Assembly (NCBI GenBank): GCA_002082245.2
Contig: NBTC02000001.1
Span: forward strand, 174,609 to 238,608
DNA: 64,000 nt
Direction: 5' to 3'
Source: Yersinia enterocolitica
GTDB lineage: Bacteria > Pseudomonadota > Gammaproteobacteria > Enterobacterales > Enterobacteriaceae
Every line of letters starts with the position of its first letter. The first letter of the stretch is position 1. The notes under the pieces were generated by a model. It saw only the letters and a program-made list of their open reading frames with translations. It was not told the origin of the DNA and ran no database searches. Shown piece by piece: positions 35,744 through 45,558 of this stretch. Both the position numbers and the translations under genes were made by a program.

Positions 35744-36472
35744 TTATCGACTGAAATCTGTCATAAAGTCAGATTCATAATCATTCTCTGGGAAAGACAG
35801 ATTTAGCGCTGAAATGATTTTATCCGTGTTCTCTTCAGAGATATGCAACAGCCCCATACAGCGGTCAAAATGAAGTTTATTGCCGTTCATCATGTCAATA
35901 ACAGCATTATATTCTTTATCAATCGACTGGCCATATGCGGCTCTAGCTTTATCCCATGATACTTGCGGAATATCGCCCCACGCGCTGATCATCATCGCGA
36001 TATCAATCATGTCTTTAAACTGGGTAGATCTGTCTCTGCCTCTATCAGCATTAGCCAATAGCTTTGTGGCAAAGAAATCCTCTTGAGATAGCGTAGGAAT
36101 ATTATGAATGCGGCCACCAAATGCCAGATCTAAGCGCCCTTCGCTCACGAACTCCATTCTGATGCGAGTATCGTCGGCCAGCACAACAGACCTGATACCA
36201 TACTGATTCGTTCTAACGTCACTGCCATAGTTGACCGGCTGTTTGAATACCTGCCCAAAGCTATCATTCGTGACAGTGCTACGGAGCTTACTGTAACCTT
36301 CTCGTGATGAGCATAAGAAGTCAATATCAACAGATTCTCGGTATTCATCAAGCAACATAACAATTGCTGTGCCGCCTGCAAAATAGCATTCGGCATCTTC
36401 GATAAAATCAGCATCAATAGAGTCAAGAATACCGGCTATTTTGTTGTGATGCTCCAGCCGGTATTTATACAT
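35744..36472 (-). CDS. AbiEii-like nucleotidyltransferase (toxin candidate)
   Basis: 242-aa member of the DNA polymerase-beta-like nucleotidyltransferases grouped as AbiEii/AbiGii. The motif FAGGTAIVMLL (Gly33-Gly34) is followed by ESVDIDFL with metal-binding Asp49 and Asp51. A later acidic region (RIRMEFVSEGRLDL, then LSQEDFFATKLLANADRGRDRSTQFKDMIDIAMM) matches the family's KLxALxxRxxxKDxxDI segment. AbiEii enzymes act as toxins in type IV toxin-antitoxin and phage-exclusion systems. Its start overlaps the preceding small gene by eight bases. Confidence 0.78.
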   Translation of the reverse strand: MYKYRLEHHNKIAGILDSIDADFIEDAECYFAGGTAIVMLLDEYRESVDIDFLCSSREGYSKLRSTVTNDSFGQVFKQPVNYGSDVRTNQYGIRSVVLADDTRIRMEFVSEGRLDLAFGGRIHNIPTLSQEDFFATKLLANADRGRDRSTQFKDMIDIAMMISAWGDIPQVSWDKARAAYGQSIDKEYNAVIDMMNGNKLHFDRCMGLLHISEENTDKIISALNLSFPENDYESDFMTDFSR

Positions 36473-36665
36473 TTAGAATACCGCCACCGTATTCTTTAAC
36501 TAACTTATCAATCAACGCTTTTTCATGTGGCTCCAGCGCCTCTGGCTCTACATATTTCCAGTTGCGCTCATATAGAGCTAATGCTTCCCGTTCATCTAAT
36601 TCAGCATCATCTTTTAGATACCATGCGATCTGTTTCATCTGAGGATAATCAGCTATGTGCAACAT
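36465..36665 (-). CDS. Small partner of AbiEii-like gene (antitoxin candidate)
   Basis: 66-aa acidic protein (MLHIADYPQMKQIAWYLKDD, later PHEKALIDKLVKEYGGG). It precedes and overlaps the nucleotidyltransferase gene by eight bases, indicating a two-gene unit. GGAGGA is present before its ATG. It is much smaller than classical AbiEi and has no clear winged helix, so it is a partner by position only. Confidence 0.55.
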   Translation of the reverse strand: MLHIADYPQMKQIAWYLKDDAELDEREALALYERNWKYVEPEALEPHEKALIDKLVKEYGGGILNV

Positions 36666-36871
36666 AATTTCCTCCTTTAGGTTCTAATGTGCATATGTCA
36701 CTAGTATAGCGCTTTTTATCGCCAACATCCAACACTGGTTAAATGCATAATTAACTGATATTAAACACAATAAACGGCATTGCAAAAAGCACCTAGGGTT
36801 TACAATATCCATGTATGATGTAACTAAAGTGAACCGCCCCGGTTTTCTTGGAGAGTTTTTGAACCCGTTGT

Positions 36872-37762
36872 TCACGCGGCCAGATCTTTGCCAGCATGTG
36901 AAGCATAGTAGCCTTTTTCTGCTTCCATCGGCGGGATATGGCCCAGGCGTTCCAACAGTCTGCGATTGTTAAACCAGTCCACCCATTCCAGCGTCGCCAG
37001 CTCTACATCCTGACGCGTTTTCCAACTTTTTCGGTGGATCACTTCAGCCTTGTACAGACCGTTAACGCTTTCAGCCAGCGCGTTGTCGTAAGAATCACCC
37101 GTACTGCCCGTCGACGCCAACAACTCAGCATCTTTCAGCCGTTGCGTGTACGCCAGCGACACATACTGGGAACCTTTATCACTGTGATGGATGGTGCCCG
37201 AAGGCCGTCTGAACCATAGAGCCTGCTCCAGCGCATCCAGCACGAAGGTCGTTTCCATCGTTGATGAGGTTCGCCAACCTACGATAACCCCGGCAAACAC
37301 ATCGATAATGAACGCCACATACGCGAAGCCCTGCCAGGTGCTGACGTAGGTAAAATCTGCTACCCACAGCTGGTTCGGGCGTTCCGCCACGAATTGACGG
37401 TTTACCAAATCGCGTGGGGTCTCAGTGGCTTTGTTGCTGCGCGTCGTCTTAACACCTATGCCACGTATTACCCCCTTTATTTTCAGCTTTTTCATCAGGC
37501 GCACCACTGTACATCTGGCCACGTGGAACCCTTCGCGTTTTAACTGTTGCCAGACTTTACGGTACCCGTAAACACGGTAGTTTTCTTCAAAAACACGCTG
37601 TATTTCCGGCATAAGCTGACCATCACTCTTGTCCCGGTGACTGCGATGCTCAGGATGTTGCCGACGTTGTTGATGCCAGTAATACGTTGACGGGGCTATG
37701 TCCAGTTCATGACATATCGGCTCGATCCCATGTTCATCGCTTAGATTTTCCAGAAACGGCAT
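36872..37762 (-). CDS. IS3-family transposase OrfB
   Basis: 296-aa integrase-type transposase. The HTH_21 region [22 protein letters not shown] precedes the DDE core: WVADFTYVSTWQGFAYV (D), HHSDKGSQYVS (D) and DSYDNALAESVNGLYKAE (E). The frame is intact, but its orfA is separated by the IS110 insertion, so the fused OrfAB transposase cannot form. Confidence 0.94.
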   Translation of the reverse strand: MPFLENLSDEHGIEPICHELDIAPSTYYWHQQRRQHPEHRSHRDKSDGQLMPEIQRVFEENYRVYGYRKVWQQLKREGFHVARCTVVRLMKKLKIKGVIRGIGVKTTRSNKATETPRDLVNRQFVAERPNQLWVADFTYVSTWQGFAYVAFIIDVFAGVIVGWRTSSTMETTFVLDALEQALWFRRPSGTIHHSDKGSQYVSLAYTQRLKDAELLASTGSTGDSYDNALAESVNGLYKAEVIHRKSWKTRQDVELATLEWVDWFNNRRLLERLGHIPPMEAEKGYYASHAGKDLAA

Positions 37763-37782
37763 TATTTCTTCCAGTGGCGGTC

Positions 37783-39205
37783 AATGGAATGGACGCCTCC
37801 CCCTTAACGAGGATTCAGCGTATAACGGAGGAATATAGCATAGTCGGCAACCGTAAAATGAAGGAGATAGCTATGAGCAATATAACCCTGATTGGTATCG
37901 ACCTGGCTAAGAACGTATTTCATCTACATGCAGTTGATGACAAAGGTAAACAGATGAAAGTGACTAAGCTGTCACGCCTGAAACTTGCCGAGTATTTATA
38001 CCGCAGTGAACCGGTAATCGTCGCAATGGAGGCTTGTGCAAGTGCCCACTACTGGGGACGGCTTTGTACATCACTGGGCCATGAGGCTCGTCTGATATCT
38101 CCGCAGTTCGTCAAGCCATTTGTCAAATCCAACAAAAATGATCGTAATGACGCACGGGCAATCTGCGAAGCTGCACTGCGTCCTGATATGAATTTTGTTC
38201 CCGTCAAAACAGTCGAGCAGCAAGCTGTACTGAGTCTTCACAGAGTTCGTGAAATGCTGATAGGCCAAAGAACGGCAACCATCAATCAGTTCAGGGGATT
38301 ACTCACCGAGTTTGGATTACCTGCACCCACAGGGCGTAGGGCGCTATTCAGTATGATCCCCGCTATGATTGAAGATCTCCGAAAAATTTCACCCGCATTT
38401 CTCATTACTTGCATTAGTCAACAATGGGAACATCTCAGACAACTGGAACAACATATCAACGAAGTCACTCATCAGATTGAAATGCATGCCCGCCAGTCTG
38501 ATATTGCACGCCGCTTGCAAACAATTCCAGGTATTGGCCCAATCACAGCTTCAGCACTGGATGCCTACGTTGGTAAGGCCACTCAGTTCAGAACAGGGCG
38601 ACAACTGGCCGCCTGGTTGGGGTTGGTGCCCCGACAGCATTCAACAGGAGGGAAATCTGTGTTGTTGGGGACCAGCAAGCGCGGAAACAGTTATTTGCGC
38701 CAGCTGTTTGTTCATGGAGCCAGAGCAGTTGTATCTGTAGTATGCCGTTCTCCCGATGCGAGCAAGCAGGACAAAACTATTACGGGTTGGCTGACCAGAA
38801 AGCATATGAATGTAGCCGTAGTGGCTATGGCAAACCGAAATGCACGCATTGCCTGGGCCGTCATAGCCCACGAGCGTAGCTTCGACAATAATTATCGGGA
38901 ACAACTGACCAACCAGTTACTCCCGGGCTGACAGAAAATATTTGATGTGTTCCTTTCCTGATTGCTACAGGTGATTTATTGACGTGATGGCGTAGACAGG
39001 TCAGACCGGTGTTGGCAAAACCCGTGGAGCTCGATAGTCAGAATTTATTGAATTAAGACTGAGCGGTCGTTTGGGAGCCAACAAGCAGATTCCATTATGG
39101 GCAGCGTATAGTCAAATAAACGCACAAACAGCCCGAATATACGACTGCGATCTTCACCTTCTGCATCAAAACAAAAAAATCACTTGGCAAAAAGGAGGCG
39201 TCCAT
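37783..39205 (+). mobile_element. IS110-family (IS1111-type) element
   Basis: Subterminal inverted repeats ATGGACGCCTCC (37792-37803) and GGAGGCGTCCAT (about 39195-39206) identify the IS1111 subgroup. It is inserted in the orfA-orfB junction of an IS3 element. Exact ends are approximate. Confidence 0.8.
37873..38931 (+). CDS. IS110-family transposase
   Basis: 352-aa DEDD transposase from ATG 37873 (MSNITLIGIDLAKNVF). The longer upstream frame runs through the target IS3 and is ignored. Motifs are VIVAMEACASAHYW, KNDRNDARAICEA, TIPGIGPITASALDAYVG and STGGKSVLLGTSKRGNSYLR. Full length, apparently active. Confidence 0.94.
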   Translation: MSNITLIGIDLAKNVFHLHAVDDKGKQMKVTKLSRLKLAEYLYRSEPVIVAMEACASAHYWGRLCTSLGHEARLISPQFVKPFVKSNKNDRNDARAICEAALRPDMNFVPVKTVEQQAVLSLHRVREMLIGQRTATINQFRGLLTEFGLPAPTGRRALFSMIPAMIEDLRKISPAFLITCISQQWEHLRQLEQHINEVTHQIEMHARQSDIARRLQTIPGIGPITASALDAYVGKATQFRTGRQLAAWLGLVPRQHSTGGKSVLLGTSKRGNSYLRQLFVHGARAVVSVVCRSPDASKQDKTITGWLTRKHMNVAVVAMANRNARIAWAVIAHERSFDNNYREQLTNQLLPG

Positions 39206-39512
39206 ATACGAGCTCCGCCTGGGCAAAATACGCTGAAGCCTGACGCAAGATATCGTTGCTGCGGCGCAGTTCACGGTTCTCGCGCTCTAACTCTTTTAGG
39301 CGCAGGCGTTCATTGGTTGTTAGAGCCGTTGTTGGTGAAGGGGTATGTTGTTCATGCTGACGCATCCAGGCGCGCAAAGTGTCAGCATGACAACCGATTT
39401 TCGGGGCAATCGCTCTGACAGCGTCAAGCTCCGTCGAATACTCGCCGCGGTGATCCAAAACCAATCTCACTGCCCGTTCGCGTAATTCAGGTGAATAACG
39501 ATTTGATGACAT
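39180..39512 (-). pseudogene. IS3-family OrfA, tail altered by IS110
   Basis: HTH protein of 110 codons (YSPELRERAVRLVLDHRGEYST, IGCHADTLRAWMRQHE, then leucine zipper LKELERENRELRRSNDIL). The last ten residues (after AQAEL) come from the inserted IS110 end, so the native orfA end and the overlap with orfB are lost. Confidence 0.88.
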
Positions 39513-39565
39513 TTGAGTCTCCTTTTAACGACTAGTTTAGTCTCCAGGATCCCCGGGGCGGTTCA

Positions 39566-39734
39566 GTTTTCGACTTACACACTCGATCTTCTCACCGGCT
39601 GTTTGCCATGCACGGATCCAGCGTCTCAGATGGCGGACTGTCGGATATCCCAACTCACGGATCACCACAGCAGCCTTCCTGCCATATTTGAAGTAAAGCT
39701 CAATAGCTCGGAGTCGATCTTCAAACGAATACAT
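39566..39734 (-). pseudogene. IS3-family orfA fragment (IS150-like)
   Basis: MYSFEDRLRAIELYFKYGRKA and a second HTH half (TVRHLRRWIRAW), cut by the end of the neighbouring IS3 element at 39565. ATG 39734 is the natural start. Confidence 0.8.
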
Positions 39735-39900
39735 AAATAATCTCCTGAGAGTCCAGGAAATCGTCCGCACCCCCATTCAGGTCTTATAACATTGGTGCCG
39801 ACACAGCTAATATGTCTGGGGTGAGCTGTGGGAATACATGCCAGCCAGTCACCCCTCTCATTTACCCCATAGCACTATGCAATCGACTGAATTAGCTTAG

Positions 39901-40350
39901 CTACATATCTAATTCATCTATGGATGCAGACATCATACTCATGGGAACAAATACCCATTGTTGAGCGACTGAGCCGTTAAATTCAAATAACTGAATATGA
40001 GTACCTGCTGACTGCCCACGATTTGAATCGTCGATCAAATAATTCCTATTGGCTTGGCTAAGAATAAAACCAGATTTACTAACAAAATCCCATTTTTGAG
40101 TTGGATCATTTGCATTTTTTTCTTGTAAAACGATATTTGTTCTACTGCTAATAGCTTTATTTTGAATTGATAACGCCAGTGTATTATTGCTTTCTACAAG
40201 TGTAATTGTTCCTGTCCTATTGTCTATATTCCAAAGGATTCTATCGAGAGTTGAACTCGCTGGAAGGAGAATTACTTGAGCGTTAGTTTGTTGATCTGAA
40301 ATACCTATAACCATTGAGGGGTTTGCTGCGTATTTGAGAAATCCGATCAT
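39901..40350 (-). CDS. Ricin-B-type beta-trefoil lectin domain protein
   Basis: 149-aa stand-alone lectin-like protein without a signal peptide. QxW motifs of the beta-trefoil are visible as QKWDF (85-89) and QQWVF (130-134), with an ILWNI equivalent near 38-42, giving the three lobes. This fold binds galactose-type or other glycans, and in insect-associated bacteria is often fused to toxins. Here it is alone and leaderless, so cytosolic, lysis-released or T3SS export are all possible. The lobe-1 QxW is degenerate. AT-rich, monocistronic, between IS remnants. Confidence 0.75.
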   Translation of the reverse strand: MIGFLKYAANPSMVIGISDQQTNAQVILLPASSTLDRILWNIDNRTGTITLVESNNTLALSIQNKAISSRTNIVLQEKNANDPTQKWDFVSKSGFILSQANRNYLIDDSNRGQSAGTHIQLFEFNGSVAQQWVFVPMSMMSASIDELDM

Positions 40351-40770
40351 AAAAAGTTCCTTATAAATAATTGTTGTGTTTGGGTGTTTAATTAGCTTGG
40401 GAATTGATAGTAAAAACCATTTATCAATCCAGTTTATTGATCTAAGTCATATTATAATTTTTAATTAAATATTTTTACATGGTTTGTTAATATCATTATA
40501 TAATCGTTTGTGACACTACCCATTATACAGATTTTATATTATAATAATTGGATATCATATAATATAAATTGGTAATAATCTCACTATGTTTAGTGTATTT
40601 TAGGACCCAATCGGAGCTTGGCTTTATTGAAAGTAAACGATTTGTAGGATGCGATAGATTGAGAGCATTGACTATGTACCTCCTGTTATGGCAGAGAAAG
40701 CGTATTATGTTTCTCTGGTGGGCAGTCTGAGTTCCCGGACTAAAAACTCTCCAAGAAAACCGGAGCTGTT
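40351..40770. other. AT-rich gap without a gene
   Basis: About 420 bases, strongly AT-rich. It contains the lectin promoter region and ends with an IS3-type terminal repeat (CTCCAAGAAAACCGGAGCTG, 40749-40768). No credible coding frame. Confidence 0.55.
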
Positions 40771-40933
40771 CAGTACTGACGGCGAGTCAGCCCACTGGCC
40801 TGCCATGCTTCAAGGTGGTGTATTTTACACTCAGGGGTGTAATGCTTAGGCATTTTACTTCTCCGTCTGATGAACATAACGGCATGTTACCTGGACGAAA
40901 ATTAATTGGAATGTGAGTTCACCGTAGTATTAC
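40771..40933 (-). mobile_element. IS66 type 2 end remnant
   Basis: 163 bases matching the tnpA end of the IS66 element at 14103-16527 (from CAGTACTGACGGCGAGTCAG to the terminal GTATTAC), with several substitutions. It abuts an IS3-type end on the left. The gap 40934-41184 contains only the upstream region of the next gene. Confidence 0.85.
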
Positions 40934-41184
40934 TCTAAACCGATATTTTGTCGTACATCCCTAACTCCCTGTTTAAAACTGTGCCAGTCAATCCACCTAG
41001 CTTAATAGGGAAGGTTTCAACAATACTCATTCAGATATGAGCGATTTTTGAAAGATATATTACTAATAGTCATGCTTTCTATTACCAGAGCCTAAGGCCG
41101 TTCTCAGAGCGGACATCATCTTCTGTTATCGTATCTGGCGACATAAGCTAAGGGATAGTAAAAGATAAAGAGGGGAGAGCCATA

Positions 41185-43446
41185 ATGCCATCACCAATTA
41201 ATTCAGCGCTCGAACATATCAATCACGCGACAGGAAAATCAGTAAGATCACAGGTTAATCAGGTATGTGACTTTAGTACTAAATATATTAAGGAACAGAT
41301 TAAAACCAGCCGACCTAACTTAATTACCCGATTGATTGACTGGCTTTTCGGTGATGGGACTAAAGCGGAGGCGATGATGAGCTTTACTGCCCTTTATCTT
41401 GCAGGGAATATAAGTAAGATCGAAAATATGGGACAGCGTGCCGATGCTACTCACTCGTTTGTGACTGCGATTAAGGAGCTGACGTATAACGGCGTGACAA
41501 CAATGGGCCTAACTCTACCGGATGCAATGGATTGCGAAAACCCAGAGATTCTGGCCGGTAATATACTCGGGAGCCTTTTCGAATTGCTCCCAATCTCTAG
41601 ATATAAAGATTTTTTTTCCCAGTTATCCGTCTTTTCTCCCTCTTATACTTTATGCACTCAGGACGCTGACTCACAATTGTCCTTCCACGGGGTACTCCGT
41701 CTGACTTCTGACGGAATATCGTCTGAGGAATCAAGTTTTCAGGTCCCATTTAGTATTCCGTCTATCTTCGACAATGATTTTGCCATCAATTGGATGAACC
41801 TGTATGGCGCAGAGGGTTCGTTATCTCTGTCAGAAAAATATCAGGAAGCCAAGGCAGCTTGTGTTGCCAGCAAGGCGGATTTAGAACAAGCCAAAAACGC
41901 ACAAAACGCTTTAGACCTTATATTTCACTCCTCAAGATGTGCTACCGATATAGTCGCTGCTGAAATCGCAATGGCTTTTAAAGAGTATGCGGGCCTTACT
42001 CTTGATGTTCCAGGGGGATATACCAAATCCGCGGATACGAATAGGGGGATAATAAGAGAGAAAATAAACCAATATGTACTGCAATGCGAATCACTGCAGC
42101 GTCATTGCCGCCGTGCACTGGAAGGTGCAAATTCACTTAGGGTGGTAGCACAGAGACATGTCGATGATACCGATGCCTTAGTGGCCGCTGGTAGAGTTTT
42201 GTTTGAACAAGCCCATGGTATAAAGCGATTGGCCATCACGCTAAAGAAGGGGAAGGCTTCAAGCCAACTTATTGCCGATTTGCAAAGAGATACTGGATTG
42301 GACTTCGGCCACCATCATGCTGATTTGATTATAGAGCGGGACTGTAACAACGCTGTCATCGACAGAGGACAAGCTACATTAGACATTTTGAATGCCAATG
42401 CTGAGATAAGAGATTGCAGTAGCAAAATCAATACACTCAAACAATTACCCGATTATTGTGCCCATGCAAGAGCATTAGAAGAGGCATTGATTCGCCAGAT
42501 TGAAGCTCAGGATGTTGCTGATAAGGACATGAAAGAGGCGATGAAATTACTGGACCAGTCAGCCATAATACAAAAAACTATGGGCACGGCAGTTCAATTT
42601 GGTTGCATTGCTGATAAGGCTATTCACTCAATAATCGCCTCTTTACGTAAGCCCACATTATTATTTTCCGCTCTGATACAGGCTACCGACGCCATTACGC
42701 AGGCCGCTATACAGTATCTGGTTAAGTTATCTGAATTTAAGAAAGCGGCCCAATCTATCTACGATTTAACGGAGTTGGTCGATAACATTACTTCCGGGAA
42801 GACACAGGCTTATCTTAGCGACTGCGACAAACAACTTTTGCAAGCGATTCTGGTTATTCAGGCCGATGCACCAATATTAACTTCTAACCAACATCATCTC
42901 CGTACTCTCAATGAACTGGAATCAATGTGGTTAACGGATGACAACGTGGTGCGAGTTGATGTTTTAAATAAATTTGCCGTCCAAAGCCGCCAACAGGTTA
43001 GAGACAGTTTTGAATCGGTGTGTCAGGACTTGTCAGATATACTGAAGCGTTCACTGTTTAACAAAATTATTACTGGTGATGGGTCATCGTCAAATGAACG
43101 AGCTAATGATCTCCTTGCCAGAGGTTTACCGGATATCGCCGATCTAGAGGCGCCCTCTCAAAATTTAAAGCCTACGTTGATGTTTACAGATAAAGGAACA
43201 GTTAATCCCACTTTTTATGGTGCCGACAATGATACCATTGAGTTTCTGAATGTGCAGGTAGCATCGTTCCTACAAAAAGAATTAAGCAAACCTTCTGCTA
43301 TTATAACCATCAGGCCGACTAATACAGTTTCGGAGAGCCATGCCGTTCAATGGGATATAGATGTAGCGCCCCCCCCAATATATTTAAACGCCCAGTGGAA
43401 TAAAGATATAAATAGGAATATCAAGCTAAAAGATACCGCTAGTTGA
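41185..43446 (+). CDS. 753-aa coiled-coil protein, T3SS-effector candidate
   Basis: Large soluble protein of unknown family. The N-terminal 50 residues are polar with secretion-signal-like composition. Residues about 45-75 (RPNLITRLIDWLFGDGTK) weakly echo the same region of the two effector candidates at 2850 and 5623. Long helical stretches rich in Ala, Glu and Gln (about 215-530) predict coiled coils. Cysteines are frequent. The C-terminus is Pro-rich and globular. GAGGGGAG precedes ATG 41185. No Sec signal or transmembrane helices. It stands alone 7 kb from the T3SS genes. An injected effector or a translocator-associated protein is inference. Confidence 0.55.
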   Translation: MPSPINSALEHINHATGKSVRSQVNQVCDFSTKYIKEQIKTSRPNLITRLIDWLFGDGTKAEAMMSFTALYLAGNISKIENMGQRADATHSFVTAIKELTYNGVTTMGLTLPDAMDCENPEILAGNILGSLFELLPISRYKDFFSQLSVFSPSYTLCTQDADSQLSFHGVLRLTSDGISSEESSFQVPFSIPSIFDNDFAINWMNLYGAEGSLSLSEKYQEAKAACVASKADLEQAKNAQNALDLIFHSSRCATDIVAAEIAMAFKEYAGLTLDVPGGYTKSADTNRGIIREKINQYVLQCESLQRHCRRALEGANSLRVVAQRHVDDTDALVAAGRVLFEQAHGIKRLAITLKKGKASSQLIADLQRDTGLDFGHHHADLIIERDCNNAVIDRGQATLDILNANAEIRDCSSKINTLKQLPDYCAHARALEEALIRQIEAQDVADKDMKEAMKLLDQSAIIQKTMGTAVQFGCIADKAIHSIIASLRKPTLLFSALIQATDAITQAAIQYLVKLSEFKKAAQSIYDLTELVDNITSGKTQAYLSDCDKQLLQAILVIQADAPILTSNQHHLRTLNELESMWLTDDNVVRVDVLNKFAVQSRQQVRDSFESVCQDLSDILKRSLFNKIITGDGSSSNERANDLLARGLPDIADLEAPSQNLKPTLMFTDKGTVNPTFYGADNDTIEFLNVQVASFLQKELSKPSAIITIRPTNTVSESHAVQWDIDVAPPPIYLNAQWNKDINRNIKLKDTAS

Positions 43447-43817
43447 CATGATGTCAGGGTTGTTTCAGAACACTGAATTTGTAAGGTTCAACTGAGGGCA
43501 TTGGGCGAGTATGAAGCGCGTAATGACGCTGGATAGATTCAGGTCAACCAACAATGTCTTCAGTATTGCAACGTGACCATAGATTCTTACCTATTAAATT
43601 GATGCCCCAAAATAAGTTAAGAATGGGTGATTTTTGAAAGATATTAAATGGCTATCAGCATTAATCTAATTCGAAGCTTACTCATCTTCACTTATTGTGC
43701 AGAGTCAGATGAAAAGTCATATCAATACAAGTTTTTTATATGTTGCGTGAAAACTAATTAATTATATGAAATATGATCATGTCAACAAGATAAATCAAAT
43801 ATTAGAGGGTGATCGAT
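43447..43817. other. AT-rich gap without a gene
   Basis: 370 bases between the 753-aa gene and a truncated gene start. No hairpin terminator with a T-run is obvious. Contains the likely promoter of the gene beginning at 43818. Confidence 0.5.
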
Positions 43818-43941
43818 ATGGACATAATTTTGAATACTAACACTATAGAAACAGTATGCAGGTCTGCGGCTCCCACAGGTAAACAGGCCCGTCAGGAACC
43901 TTTCGACAATCTCGTAACATGTATGAAGTGTCACCAACGGT
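43818..43941 (+). pseudogene. Truncated gene start (effector candidate)
   Basis: ATG 43818 is preceded by GAGGG at good spacing and opens about 41 native codons (MDIILNTNTIETVCRSAAPT, later FDNLVTCMKCHQRC). The frame then runs into the IS21 end and ISL3. The Ser/Thr/Asn-rich start and AT-rich context resemble the other effector candidates. Identity unknown. Confidence 0.4.
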
Positions 43942-43949
43942 GCAAAAGT

Positions 43950-45558
43950 GGGTCTTCCGCAACTTGGGTGGTTCAGATCATGCAAGGGAACTCATCACTC
44001 GCCGTCTCAGCAGCTCGAACCCGGCACGACCATACATTTGGCGTTTCAACATCTTCAGTCGGTTTACATGCCCCTCAACGACCCCGTTACTCCATCTGCA
44101 ACAGATAGCTTCAACTATTGCGGCTGCATCAGATTCCATTCCTGCAGCAACCCGTTGGAGGTCAATCAGTCCGCTTTTGCTTACATTGATGAACCACGGG
44201 TTTAACAGTGTTTTATTTTTCGTTTTCAGCATTCTGTAGAAGTCGAGTGCCAGCTGCTGTGCCGTTTTCAACTGAGGCTCTTTTTCGCACATCAACCTGA
44301 TGAACCGTGATGCGTAGTTTTCTTCCCCTTTGATTATTCTCCAGGGCATCAGCCAGCGGCTGACCCTTGAGGCTGAGGGACGACGGACTGAAGCCGAAAT
44401 CGGATCTGACACACCTTTACGCCATCTGGCAATGGCATCTCTGACCGTTGTCTCACTGCCGGCGAAGCCCATCGCGGCCATTTCACGCCATATTAGGCTG
44501 GCGTTATGGTTGCCATTTTCACGTTGTTGTTCTAACCAGCCACGCCATGGATCAAGAAGACAGGGTTTTGGTGGTCGGGTTGACATCTCTGGGAACGTCA
44601 CCGACTGTATCCATCGGCGAACAGTTACCCGTGATAATCCGGTGATGCGAGATATTTCTCTGATCCCTCGCCCATTTTTATGGAGCGTGCTGACTTCCGT
44701 CCAGCGTTGATGCCGCTTTTCTCGCCTTTGCTGTTTGATCCGTTCTGGAAGGAGAAGTACCGGTGATGTTGTTGGCTGACCATCTGGGGCATTCTTTTTT
44801 GGCAATAGTTCATTGGCAACCTGCTGTATCAGCGGCATATGCCTGTACATCAGACGCTCTAATGCATCACCAATATTCTTCAGAAGATGCCAACGGTCGG
44901 CGACCTGTCTGGCCTGCGGTGCACCCTCACGTGCGGCCATCGCATAGATGCCACCGCGATCCCGTGAGACAACCTGTATTTCCAACCAGGCCGCCACGAT
45001 GCCATGCCCACTCATCGATCCCAACATGCGGAGTTACGGCCTGTACTGGTTCGGACGCCTGAACTACTGCGCTGGTTTGGATACCGGTGGCTGTTGCAGC
45101 CCACTTCCCTGCCTCGCCACCGGCGATTAGCCCAAGTTGATGCTGTAAATTCTGCAGAGCCTCTGAGGATTGCTGCCTCGAACCCGCGAAAGGGACCAGG
45201 GATTCAGCGAAGATTTTACGCGCGCATGGCGGGTTACGGCAGTACCAGTGGCGGACAGCAAAGGTCAGATAAAGTGTTTGCCCTGAACACGGGAGATGCT
45301 GTATACGCCGCCGCCGGCAACTATGTACGGAGCCACTGCGTTTCAGGCATTCAGGGCAATTGGCTGATTTTCGAGTGGCGCGAAGATTGATGTTCACCCC
45401 GTGCGGACTAGTAATTTGTTGGAGTACCTGCCATCCGCGCGGCAACCGCAACAGAGTCTGAAGTGAAGTCATTGAGTTGTCCCTAACTTAAAACAACTTA
45501 GATCCTTGTTAACTAATAAGTTTCATTTGTTTTCCACCACCCAAGTTGCGGAAGACCC
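43950..45558 (-). mobile_element. ISL3-family element
   Basis: Ends GGGTCTTCCGCAACTTGGGT and complement, with 8-bp duplication GCAAAAGT (43942-43949 and 45559-45566). It is inserted in the left end of an IS21 element. Confidence 0.95.
43978..45472 (-). pseudogene. ISL3-family transposase, internal deletion
   Basis: The N-terminal frame (44927-45472) carries the zinc finger region (CPECLKRSGSVHSCRRRR, then CRNPPCARKIF) and VGIDEWAWHRG. The second frame (43978-45027) resumes at VAAWLEIQVVSRDRGGIYA and continues to SNGVVEGHVNRLKMLKRQMYGRAGFELLRRR. The segment normally between DEWAW and VAAWL (about 25-30 residues) is missing, and the junction near 45010 is out of frame, so the transposase is dead although the ends and target duplication are intact. 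Confidence 0.88.

Larger units (their letters stand above)
36830..39565 (-). mobile_element. IS3-family element carrying an IS110 insertion
   Basis: Ends TGAACCGCCCCGG (36830) and complement (to 39565). orfB lies at 36872-37762 and orfA at 39180-39512; the pair was adjacent before an IS110-type element inserted at their junction. Confidence 0.9.

Noticed and set aside
37687..37872. A 62-codon N-terminal extension of the IS110 transposase at 37873
   Set aside because: The extension reads through the IS3 target sequence; family members start at the MSNITLIGIDLAKN position.
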